From Mycobacterium sp. GA-1841 (GTDB taxonomy: Bacteria; Actinomycetota; Actinomycetes; Mycobacteriales; Mycobacteriaceae), in the NCBI RefSeq assembly GCF_001954135.1, contig NZ_MBEQ01000098.1:1-38742 (forward strand): 38,742 bases of DNA, given 5' to 3'. The position numbers and the translations under genes are program-made. This document shows, piece by piece, positions 29,498-36,872 of this stretch. Under the pieces are notes generated by a model that was given only the letters and a program-made list of their open reading frames with translations, was not told the DNA's origin and ran no database searches. Every line of letters begins with the position of its first letter. Position 1 is the first letter of the stretch.

Positions 29498-32400
29498 TTA
29501 AAGCCTTCCTTCGCGGCGCAGGAGATCCTGGGCGCTCATCCCACCGCCGCGCCGGGGCGGCTCGTCCTCGTCACGGGCACTGAACTTCTGGGTCGACGGA
29601 TCCTGCTCCCGTGGGCCCGGCGGCGGCGGGTTCGGTCCTGGCCGCTGTGCGTTGAATGCCGTGGTCGGCGCGTTCTCACCGCCACCGGCGGGCGGCCGCT
29701 GCGGTGGCTGCGGCATGGCCCGCGTCGTGTCGGCCGAGGGCCGCGGTGCCGGCGCGGGGGGACCGGGCGGGGTGCCGTTGGCCGGGCCACCGCTGCTCGG
29801 TCCACCGCGCAGCGCGCCCAACCAGGATTCGATCTCGCGATCTTCACGCTGCGGGGGAGTCGCGGGCCCGCCGCTCGGCCGTGCCGTCGGCGCTGCGGTG
29901 CGCTCGGTGCGGGCGTTCGTGTTCGCGTTGGCATTGCTGTTGCCGGTGGCCGTGTTGACGGTGTTGACCGCGCTGTTCACCGCGTTGCGTACGGCGTTGC
30001 GGGCCATGGCGAACCGCGTGGTGGCCGGTTCCGGCTCCGGGCCGGGCGGTCGCTGGGGAACGCTCTGCGGCGGGGTGATCCGCGCCGTGCCGGCCGCCGA
30101 GGGCGCGTTGGTGCGCGGCATCGGCGGACGCATCGGCTCGACCGCGGGATGCGTCGGATCGTGCGGCCGTGGCGGCGGTAACGCCATGGCGCCGGCGCCG
30201 GCCAGCGCGCGGGGATCCTCACCGGAGTTCTGCACGACCGGACGCTTGCGCTCGTCGGGCAGCTCGGTCTCACCGAGGCCGATCGCCTCCTGGATCCGCT
30301 TCATCCAGCGCGGCGCCCACCAGCAATCGTCACCGAGAAGCTTCATGATGGCCGGCACCAGGAACATACGAATCACGGTGGCGTCCAACAGAAGTGCGAT
30401 CAGCAGGCCGAAGGCCAGGTACTTCATCATCACCAGGTCGGAGAACGCGAACGCGCCGGCGACCACGGCCAGCACCAGGGCGGCGCCGGTGATCAGGCGG
30501 CCGGTGGTGGCGGTGCCGATGCGGATGGCCTCGGCGGTGGACATACCGCGTTCGCGGGCCTCCACCATGCGGGAGACCAGGAACACCTCGTAGTCGGTGG
30601 ACAGACCCCAGATCACCGCGATGATCAGGCCGATCATCGGTGCCATCAGCGGCTGGGGGGTGTAGTTCAAGATGCCCGAGCCGTGACCGTCGACGAACAT
30701 CCAGGTCAAGATTCCCATGGTCGACCCGAGGGTCAGCGCGCTCATCAACGCCGCCTTGATCGGCAGCACGATCGATCCGAACGCCAGGAACATCAGGACC
30801 GTGGTGGTGATGACCAGGATGGTCACCATCAGCGGCAATCTGTCGAACAGGCTGTGGATCGAATCCTGTTCCAGGGCCGGTGTGCCGCCGACGAACACGT
30901 CGATGCCGTGCGGAGGTTGCAGCGCACGCAGGTCCGAGATGTTGGTGGCCGCGTCGCCGCGGTTGACCAGACCGTTCTGGATCACCCGGACCGACGGGTC
31001 CTTCGATCCGCTGTCGGTGGCCGGGCGTTCCTTCCACATGGAATCCGGGTTGTTGTCCGGATCGGTGAAGCCGGACACGGTCAGCGCCTTGGCCCGCATG
31101 TCGGCGATCTGCGCGTCGGTGATCGGCTCGCCGTCTTCGCGCTGCATCACCAACGTGATCTGTTCGGTGCGGAACCCGGGGAACAGTTTGTCGAACTCTT
31201 CCTGGGACTGGCGCACGGAGTTGTCCGGAGGCAGGTACTTCTCGCTGATGCCGGCCAGGGTGAGGGACCCGATCGGCAGCACCAGCAGGGTCATCACGAT
31301 CAGAATCGGTGTGGCGAAGGCGATCGGACGCTTCATCACGACGTTGACCAGCCGGCCCCAGAAGCCCTTCTCGACCTCTTCACGGGTCATGGTCTTCTGG
31401 GTCTTCTCGATGAACCAGTCGATGATCCGGCGGGAGAACGGCCAGTTGGCCAGGAACGGCACCTTGAGCAGGGTGCGCACCCCGAGCGCGTCGACATTGG
31501 CGCCCAGGATGCCCAGCGTCGCGGGCAGCACCGTGATCGACAGGAACGCCGCCAGCAGCACCGAGGCGATGATCGCGTAGGTGATCGATTTGAGGAAGCC
31601 CAGCGGGATCAGCAACAGCGGCAACGACGAGGCCACGATGATCACCGCGGAGAACGCCACGGTGCGGCCCGAGGTCATCACCGATCTTCGGACTGCGGCC
31701 GCGGTGTCATAGCCTTCGGCGAGTTCTTCTCGGAACCGGCTCACGATGAACAGGCCGTAGTCGATGGCGATACCGAAGCCCATCATCGTCACCACGGGTT
31801 GGGCGAAGAAGTGCACGGGGCCGAACTCCGCGGTGAACCGCAGGATCCCGAGTGCACCGGCGATGGTCAGGCCACCGATGATCGCCGGCAGGGCCGCGGC
31901 CACCGCGCCGCCGAACACGAAGAACAGCACCACGGCCACCAACGGGACAATGGCCAGTTCGGCGCGTTTCTGATCGGTACCGATGGTGCCGGTGAGCTCG
32001 CTGGCCAGTGGGTTGAGCCCGGCCAGCTGGATGTTGCCGTCGTTGATCTGCTGCAGGTCGGTTTCGACGGCCTGGTAGTTCTTCAGGATCGCGTCGTCGT
32101 TATCGCCTTTGAGCGGGATGCTGATGAAGGTGTGGCGGTTGTCCGCGGTCTTCATCGCCGCGAGGCCGGCGACATCGGGCGCGCGCAGCCAGCCCACCCA
32201 GTTCTCGATCTGGTCCGGGTTGTCCTTGACCACCTGGTTCAGTTCGTCGGTGACCTTTTTCTGCCACGCCTTGTCGGTGACCTTCTTGTCATCGGGCGGG
32301 GTGAGGATCGCCACCACGTGGCTGGTCCGGTCGCGGCCGTACACCTCGTCGCCGAGCAGCGAGGCCTTCACCGACTGGCTGCCCTCGTCGTAGAAGCCGC

Positions 32401-32521
32401 TCTGGGTGACGTGGTCTCCCAGACTGATTCCGTAGACGCCGCCACCTAGGCACAGCGCCACCATGACACCGATGACGATGTACCTGAACTGGTACACCGT
32501 TCGACCCCACCAGGCGAACAC
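29498..32521 (-). CDS. mmpL3: trehalose monomycolate transporter MmpL3
   Basis: The essential RND-type exporter or flippase that moves trehalose monomycolate across the inner membrane for mycolic-acid wall assembly. The 1007-residue protein begins MFAWWGRTVYQFRYIVIGVM and is closely similar to the M. smegmatis protein. Proton-relay pairs are D254-Y255 (FGIAIDYGLFIVSRFREE) and the DY of WGLSTDYEVFLVSRM near residue 640. The tail from about 755 is a cytoplasmic Pro/Arg-rich disordered region ending GGGMSAQDLLRREGRL. The start is GTG with an AGGAG Shine-Dalgarno 5 nt away. It corresponds to Rv0206c and follows the trmB-NYN pair after 79 bp. It is the target of several antimycobacterial compounds; resistance cannot be judged from this sequence. 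Confidence 0.98.
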   Translation of the reverse strand: MFAWWGRTVYQFRYIVIGVMVALCLGGGVYGISLGDHVTQSGFYDEGSQSVKASLLGDEVYGRDRTSHVVAILTPPDDKKVTDKAWQKKVTDELNQVVKDNPDQIENWVGWLRAPDVAGLAAMKTADNRHTFISIPLKGDNDDAILKNYQAVETDLQQINDGNIQLAGLNPLASELTGTIGTDQKRAELAIVPLVAVVLFFVFGGAVAAALPAIIGGLTIAGALGILRFTAEFGPVHFFAQPVVTMMGFGIAIDYGLFIVSRFREELAEGYDTAAAVRRSVMTSGRTVAFSAVIIVASSLPLLLIPLGFLKSITYAIIASVLLAAFLSITVLPATLGILGANVDALGVRTLLKVPFLANWPFSRRIIDWFIEKTQKTMTREEVEKGFWGRLVNVVMKRPIAFATPILIVMTLLVLPIGSLTLAGISEKYLPPDNSVRQSQEEFDKLFPGFRTEQITLVMQREDGEPITDAQIADMRAKALTVSGFTDPDNNPDSMWKERPATDSGSKDPSVRVIQNGLVNRGDAATNISDLRALQPPHGIDVFVGGTPALEQDSIHSLFDRLPLMVTILVITTTVLMFLAFGSIVLPIKAALMSALTLGSTMGILTWMFVDGHGSGILNYTPQPLMAPMIGLIIAVIWGLSTDYEVFLVSRMVEARERGMSTAEAIRIGTATTGRLITGAALVLAVVAGAFAFSDLVMMKYLAFGLLIALLLDATVIRMFLVPAIMKLLGDDCWWAPRWMKRIQEAIGLGETELPDERKRPVVQNSGEDPRALAGAGAMALPPPRPHDPTHPAVEPMRPPMPRTNAPSAAGTARITPPQSVPQRPPGPEPEPATTRFAMARNAVRNAVNSAVNTVNTATGNSNANANTNARTERTAAPTARPSGGPATPPQREDREIESWLGALRGGPSSGGPANGTPPGPPAPAPRPSADTTRAMPQPPQRPPAGGGENAPTTAFNAQRPGPNPPPPGPREQDPSTQKFSARDEDEPPRRGGGMSAQDLLRREGRL

Positions 32522-32600
32522 TTAGGCTCCTAACGCTTTGATACTTCGCTCTAAAACTTGTGGTGACCCGCGCTTCGACTCAGGCGAGGGTCTTCAGTTG

Positions 32601-33311
32601 TTACACACGCGCGGTCAGTAGCGATGACAGCGGCCTGAACGGTTGCAGCCATGCACCCTGCTCGGGTAGCGAGTCCAGGCCGATCCGTGGCAGCGGTTCC
32701 CGGAACACCCCGGGAATGTCCTCCAGATCGACAAACTCCAAGGTATCCGACGCTAGCGCCCAGCTCGCATGTTCGCGAAATCCGAGCACCTGCACCGGAG
32801 TGCCCTCCCGGGCGATCTCTTCCAGCGGTTGCCGGAACGCCTGTCCGTCGGCCGACGCCACCAAAACCGCCGCGAGCCCTTCACTGCGACGCAGCGCGAT
32901 GTGGTCGAGCATGTCGCTGTCGACATCGCTGTCGTCGTCGATCTTCGGCTTGGCGAAAACGGCGAATCCCACGTTACGCAACGCTTCCACCCAGGGCCGC
33001 ACAACATCGGCGCTACCTGGGGCGATGTTGGTGAAGACGGTGGCCTCGGGCTCCAGCGAAACCGCCGCATCGTCACCCTTGGCGGCCGACAGATCCGCGG
33101 TGTACCCGAGCAGCCAGCGGCCCAGCGCATCGAAGCGGGGCCGGTGTGCGGCGGTCGGTCGGCCGCCCAGGATCGCGCCCAGCCCCATGTCCAGATTCGG
33201 GGCGTCCCAGACCAGCAGGACCCGGCGCGGCGGGGTGACCGGGGTGTCGGAACCGGTACCGGATTCATCGACCTGCGCGGTCGCGTCGTGCATGTCTTCG
33301 GTCACACTCAT
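32601..33311 (-). CDS. NYN domain protein (Rv0207c-like)
   Basis: A 236-residue protein with a PIN-like NYN (LabA-type) fold, expected to be a metal-dependent ribonuclease. Landmarks are RRVLLVWDAPNLDMGLGAIL, an acidic DDDSDVDSDMLDHIALRR and GLAAVLVASADGQAFRQPLEEIA, which supply the usual acidic cluster. The N-terminal about 30 residues are acidic and disordered. I use the ATG at 33311, which overlaps the trmB stop by 4 bp (ATGA), rather than one 15 bp earlier. It corresponds to Rv0207c. Coupling with a tRNA methyltransferase fits an RNA-processing role, but activity is inferred from the fold only. Confidence 0.85.
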   Translation of the reverse strand: MSVTEDMHDATAQVDESGTGSDTPVTPPRRVLLVWDAPNLDMGLGAILGGRPTAAHRPRFDALGRWLLGYTADLSAAKGDDAAVSLEPEATVFTNIAPGSADVVRPWVEALRNVGFAVFAKPKIDDDSDVDSDMLDHIALRRSEGLAAVLVASADGQAFRQPLEEIAREGTPVQVLGFREHASWALASDTLEFVDLEDIPGVFREPLPRIGLDSLPEQGAWLQPFRPLSSLLTARV

Positions 33312-34087
33312 GGCCGTTTCTCCCACACCAGCTCGGTGACGTCCGGGCCGGCCAGGGCTTTGCGCTCGTATTTGGTGACCGGGCGTTCGGTGGAGATCGG
33401 CAGATCCGCACCCGGGGAGACCCGGCGCAGTCGCGGCTCGGCGTCACCGACCTCGGCAATATGTTCGGCGTATCCGGAGTGGTCGGTGGCCGCGTGCAGG
33501 ATTCCGCCTGGCCGCAACCGGTCGGCGATCAGCGCGACGGTCGCCGGTTGCAGCAGCCGGCGCTTGTGGTGGCGGGCCTTGGGCCAGGGGTCGGGGAAGA
33601 ACACCCGCACACCGGTCAGCGTCTCGCTGCCGAACATGTGCTCCAGCACGTCGACGCCGTCACCGCGGACCAGCCGGATGTTGGTGACCGGGTTGGTCGT
33701 CTGTGCGGTGCGGTCGATCGCGCTGAGCAGTTGGGCCAGGCCTTTGCGGTAGACCTCCACGGCGATCACGTCGAGGTCGGGTTCGGCTTGGGCCATCGCC
33801 AGGGTGGATGTGCCGGTGCCGGAACCGATCTCCAGGATCACCGGTGCCGAGCGGCCGAACCAGGCCGTCGTGTCGAGGTCGACGATTGGTCGAGAATTGT
33901 CGTCGCGCGCCTGAAGGCCCAGTTCAGGCCACAGCCGGTCCCAGGTTTCTTGTTGCGCCGGCGACAGCGTCGACCGGCGGGTCCGGAAGCTGGTCACCCG
34001 GGGAAAACGGTGTGGCTGGGCAGCCGGCCCGTCGGCTACTTCATCTGCCGAGGCCGGTCCGCCGACGTCGGACCTGGACGGGTGCAT
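33308..34087 (-). CDS. trmB: tRNA (guanine-N7)-methyltransferase
   Basis: TrmB (EC 2.1.1.33) methylates G46 of tRNA using SAM. The 259-residue protein has SAM motif I VILEIGSGTGTSTLAMA, the acidic motif VIAVEVYRKGL and the signature VFFPDPWPKARHHKRRLL. The C-terminal ISTERPVTKYERKAL is also typical. I chose the ATG at 34087 (MHPSRSDVGG); in-frame extension to a GTG at 34174 is possible but has no conserved content. The Shine-Dalgarno is unclear. It corresponds to Rv0208c and leads the trmB-NYN-mmpL3 gene run. It is divergent from the Rv0209-like GTPase gene. Confidence 0.93.
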   Translation of the reverse strand: MHPSRSDVGGPASADEVADGPAAQPHRFPRVTSFRTRRSTLSPAQQETWDRLWPELGLQARDDNSRPIVDLDTTAWFGRSAPVILEIGSGTGTSTLAMAQAEPDLDVIAVEVYRKGLAQLLSAIDRTAQTTNPVTNIRLVRGDGVDVLEHMFGSETLTGVRVFFPDPWPKARHHKRRLLQPATVALIADRLRPGGILHAATDHSGYAEHIAEVGDAEPRLRRVSPGADLPISTERPVTKYERKALAGPDVTELVWEKRP

Positions 34088-34203
34088 CAGTCCATGGTCT
34101 CTTATCGGGGGCGGCGCGCCTGCATCGTGGTAGAGATTGATACCCAACAGTTGCCTCCGGCCGGCACCGGTCAAACATCCGTTCGCGGGCCCGCCGCGGC
34201 CGT

Positions 34204-34221
34204 GTCACGATTTTTCGTGAC
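34204..34221. repeat. perfect inverted repeat GTCACGA-TTTT-TCGTGAC
   Basis: Seven-base arms around TTTT lie exactly at the apparent 5' coding end of the Rv0209-like gene and contain the T-run discussed there. It could be an operator for the divergent trmB/Rv0209 promoters, an mRNA hairpin, or a site prone to slippage. Confidence 0.55.
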
Positions 34222-34308
34222 GCCCCGGATTGCGCCCGTCACCAGGAAGGCTGCCAGATTTTCGCCGACGAACTCACCCGCTGTGCTGACCGCGCCGGCG
34301 ATGCGCGG

Positions 34309-35229
34309 TTGGCCGAGATCTGTGCGCGGGTGTCGGCTCCGGTGGCCGTCGATGTGCGCGGACGCCGCGGGGTCGGTACCAGCACCGTGGCACGGGCCCT
34401 GGCCGACGCCGGCTTGCAGATCACCGGAACCGGTGAGATCGCGGTGGTTGTGATCGCCGAGGTGCTCAAACCCGAAGACCGGGCGCTGCTGACCGAACTG
34501 AGCCGGGCCGGACAGCCGGCGGTGGTGGTGTTCAACAAGGCCGACCTGGCCGGGTCCTCGCCGGGCGGCCCGATGGCAACCGCTCAACGGCGGGCCCGCC
34601 GCCTGCAGGACATGGCGGGGGTGCCGGTGGTGCCGATGGTGGCGCTGCTCGCGTCGGTGGGCTTGACGGCGCCGGAGGTGGCCGCGTTGCGCGTGCTGGC
34701 GGGCGAGCCCGCCGACCTGACGTCGGCGGACGCGTTCGTTGCCGCACCGCATGGGGTTCCGGCCGAGGTGCGGGCCGGGTTGCTGCGGCGGCTGGACCGG
34801 TTCGGGATCGCCCACGCCACGGTGGCACTGAGTCGTGGCGCGGATGCCGGGTCGCTGCCCGGTGTGCTGCGTGGTCTCAGCCACGTTGACCGGGTTTTGA
34901 CGGCCATCGACGCCGCGGCCGCCCCGGTGCGGTATCGACGGGTGCGATGGGCGCTGGCTGAACTGCGTGCGGTCGGTGGCGAGGAGGTGGGTCGCTTCCT
35001 CGCGGCCGACGACACCGTGCTCGCGGTGATGGCGGCGGCCGTCGACGTGGTGCAGGCCGACGGTCTCACGGTGGAGGCGGGTACCCGTCGCGACGATCAT
35101 CTGTGCCGGGCCCGGCGCTGGCGGCGGTACCGGGACGGGCCGGTGAACGCCCTGCACCGCCGGTGCGCGGACGACATCGTGCGAGGGTCGCTGAGAATGC
35201 TGGACGCGACGGTGGCTGACGGGCGATGA
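34309..35229 (+). CDS. Rv0209-like GTPase-related protein (5' end unclear)
   Basis: A 306-codon frame from TTG at 34309. Coding-like sequence continues upstream in the same frame to about 34207 (FRDAPDCARHQEGCQIFADE, then LTRCADRAGD), giving about 360 residues, the length I recall for Rv0209. No ATG, GTG or TTG exists in that frame between the stop at 34138 and 34309. The G-domain shows a P-loop-like GRRGVGTS (residues 18-25) in which the Walker A Lys is Thr, and an intact NKAD (77-80) in VVVFNKADLAG. Nucleotide binding is therefore doubtful. The C-terminal half is helical. The stop overlaps the next start (ATGA). A dynamin-like role with the partner gene is an inference. Confidence 0.72.
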   Translation: MAEICARVSAPVAVDVRGRRGVGTSTVARALADAGLQITGTGEIAVVVIAEVLKPEDRALLTELSRAGQPAVVVFNKADLAGSSPGGPMATAQRRARRLQDMAGVPVVPMVALLASVGLTAPEVAALRVLAGEPADLTSADAFVAAPHGVPAEVRAGLLRRLDRFGIAHATVALSRGADAGSLPGVLRGLSHVDRVLTAIDAAAAPVRYRRVRWALAELRAVGGEEVGRFLAADDTVLAVMAAAVDVVQADGLTVEAGTRRDDHLCRARRWRRYRDGPVNALHRRCADDIVRGSLRMLDATVADGR

Positions 35230-36716
35230 CCGAGGTGGACACAGCGCAGGATCCGGAGGCGGCGCGGGCGGCCAAAGCCGCAGCCGAAGCCGAGGCCGAC
35301 GCGGTGGTGACGGCAATCGACCCGGGACTGAACTCCCCGGGGGTCCAAACCCGGGACGTGGTGCTCGTTTCCGGCCCGTGGCTGGCCGGATCGACCAGTG
35401 TCATGGCCGCCCTGCGGGAACGGATGCCGCAGACCGAGTTCGTCGAATCCACCGAATTGGTGGCCGGGGAGGCGCCCGCGGCGGTGGTGTTCGTGGTTTC
35501 GGCTTCCGCTCCGGTCACCGAATCCGATTGTGCCCTGGTCGATTTGGCGAGCCGCTACACCGATCTGGTGGTCGGGGTGGTGTCCAAGATCGACGCCCAC
35601 CGCGACTGGCGCGACGTGCGCGACGCCGATGCGGCGATCCTCGCCGAGCGTGACGCGCGCTACGAGCGCATGCCATGGGTCGGGGTGGCGGCCGCACCCG
35701 ATCTTGGTGAGCCACAGCTCGACGAGCTGGTCGAACTTCTCACCGATAAGCTGGCTGATCCCGATATCGCCCGTCGAAACAGATTGCGTGCCTGGGAAAC
35801 TCGATTGGAGGCGGTGATCGGCCGGTATGAGGCCGACGGTGCCGGCGCGGATCGCGCGGCCCGGGTTCAGGTGTTGCGCGAGCGTCGTGCCGAACTCGCC
35901 AGGATGCGGCGGCTGACCCGTACCGAGCGCAGCATCGCCTTGCGCAGCCAGCTGCAACAGGCCCGGGTTCAGCTGGGCTATTTCGCCCGCAACCGGTGCA
36001 ATTCGGTGCGCACCGAATTGCAGGAGGACGTGGCGGGCATCAGTCGTCGTCGCATCTCGACGTTCAACGACTACGCCCACCGCCGTGCCGACGAGGTCGT
36101 CGGCGAGGTGGACGAAGGTGTCACCACGCACCTTCGTGCGCTGGCGGGCGAACTCGAACTGTCGGCCCCGCCGTCCGGTGCTGTCGCGTCGGGCCCGGCC
36201 CTGCCGGCGCCGCCCCTGAAATCTCGCACTCCCGAGACCAGGCTCATGGTGGTTCTCGGTGCCGGCTTCGGGCTGGGGGTGGCGGTCGCGGTGAGCAGGT
36301 TGTTGGCCGGTGCCGCGCCGCGGCTGGCCGTCGCCGGGCTCGTCGTCGGTGCTGTCGTCGGCCTGCTGCTGGCGGTCTGGGTCGTCGGTACGCGCGGCCT
36401 GTTGCACGACCGGGCGGTGCTGGACCGCTGGGTCACCGACATCACCACCACGCTGCGGTCGACGGTCGAGGAGCTCGTGGCGACGCGGGTGCTGGCGGCC
36501 GAAACCGCGTTGACCACCGAGCTGGCGAGCCGTGAGGAGGCGGAAAGCGCCGATGCGGCCGAGAAGACGGCCACGATCGACGCCGAGCTGCGCGAGCATG
36601 CGATCGCCACCGCCCGGGCGGCTGCGCAACGGGACCGGCGCATCCCGCCGCTACGCCGAGCCTTGGACGCCGTTCAGGCAGATCTGTACGGCAACAACGA
36701 TGCTACTGGTGAGTAA
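35226..36716 (+). CDS. Rv0210-like dynamin/GTPase-related membrane protein
   Basis: A 496-residue protein. A GTPase-like fold at about 44-200 has a degenerate P-loop SGPWLAGSTS (Lys replaced by Ser) and VVSKID in place of NKxD. A long charged helical region at about 180-310 (coiled coil, LRERRAELARMRRLTRTERS) follows. Two adjacent membrane helices at about 340-395 (VVLGAGFGLGVAVAVSRLL, then AGLVVGAVVGLLLAVWVVG) precede a final helical segment. This order (G-domain, helices, membrane hairpin, helices) resembles bacterial dynamin-like proteins, here probably without normal GTP hydrolysis. It is translationally coupled to the preceding GTPase-like gene and corresponds to Rv0210. Membrane remodelling is an inference. 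Confidence 0.8.
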   Translation: MTEVDTAQDPEAARAAKAAAEAEADAVVTAIDPGLNSPGVQTRDVVLVSGPWLAGSTSVMAALRERMPQTEFVESTELVAGEAPAAVVFVVSASAPVTESDCALVDLASRYTDLVVGVVSKIDAHRDWRDVRDADAAILAERDARYERMPWVGVAAAPDLGEPQLDELVELLTDKLADPDIARRNRLRAWETRLEAVIGRYEADGAGADRAARVQVLRERRAELARMRRLTRTERSIALRSQLQQARVQLGYFARNRCNSVRTELQEDVAGISRRRISTFNDYAHRRADEVVGEVDEGVTTHLRALAGELELSAPPSGAVASGPALPAPPLKSRTPETRLMVVLGAGFGLGVAVAVSRLLAGAAPRLAVAGLVVGAVVGLLLAVWVVGTRGLLHDRAVLDRWVTDITTTLRSTVEELVATRVLAAETALTTELASREEAESADAAEKTATIDAELREHAIATARAAAQRDRRIPPLRRALDAVQADLYGNNDATGE

Positions 36717-36775
36717 CCGCCCGATAACGCCGATCTGAATCGTTCCTGTGAGTGATCGGACATACCACTGGTTCA

Positions 36776-36846
36776 CCTTGGGTATGTCACCCGCGTTAAC
36801 CTCTACCCAAGGGGTAGCCGTGACCGCGACGCAACGTGGCTTGGGT
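36776..36846. promoter_or_regulatory. cluster of TTGGGT boxes upstream of pckA
   Basis: CCTTGGGTA (36776-36784) and its perfect inverted copy TACCCAAGG (36804-36812) are 19 bp apart, and a third CTTGGGT lies at 36840-36846. The second copy overlaps a tight palindrome CTACCC-AAG-GGGTAG (36803-36817). Positioned 27-97 bp before the pckA ATG, they look like binding sites for a regulator of gluconeogenesis, which cannot be named. Confidence 0.5.
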
Positions 36847-36872
36847 TACACAAACCTACGCAGGAGAATTTG

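Noticed and set aside
30683..32449. 588-codon plus-strand open frame opposite mmpL3
   Set aside because: Antisense shadow of MmpL3; no start signal or recognisable domain.
34088..34174. N-terminal extension of trmB to a GTG at 34174
   Set aside because: The extra 29 residues show no family similarity and would fill the divergent promoter gap.
36803..36817. CTACCC-AAG-GGGTAG as a second RicR box before pckA
   Set aside because: The spacing between TACCC and GGGTA is 3 rather than 5, which shifts the half-sites; it is better explained with the TTGGGT boxes.
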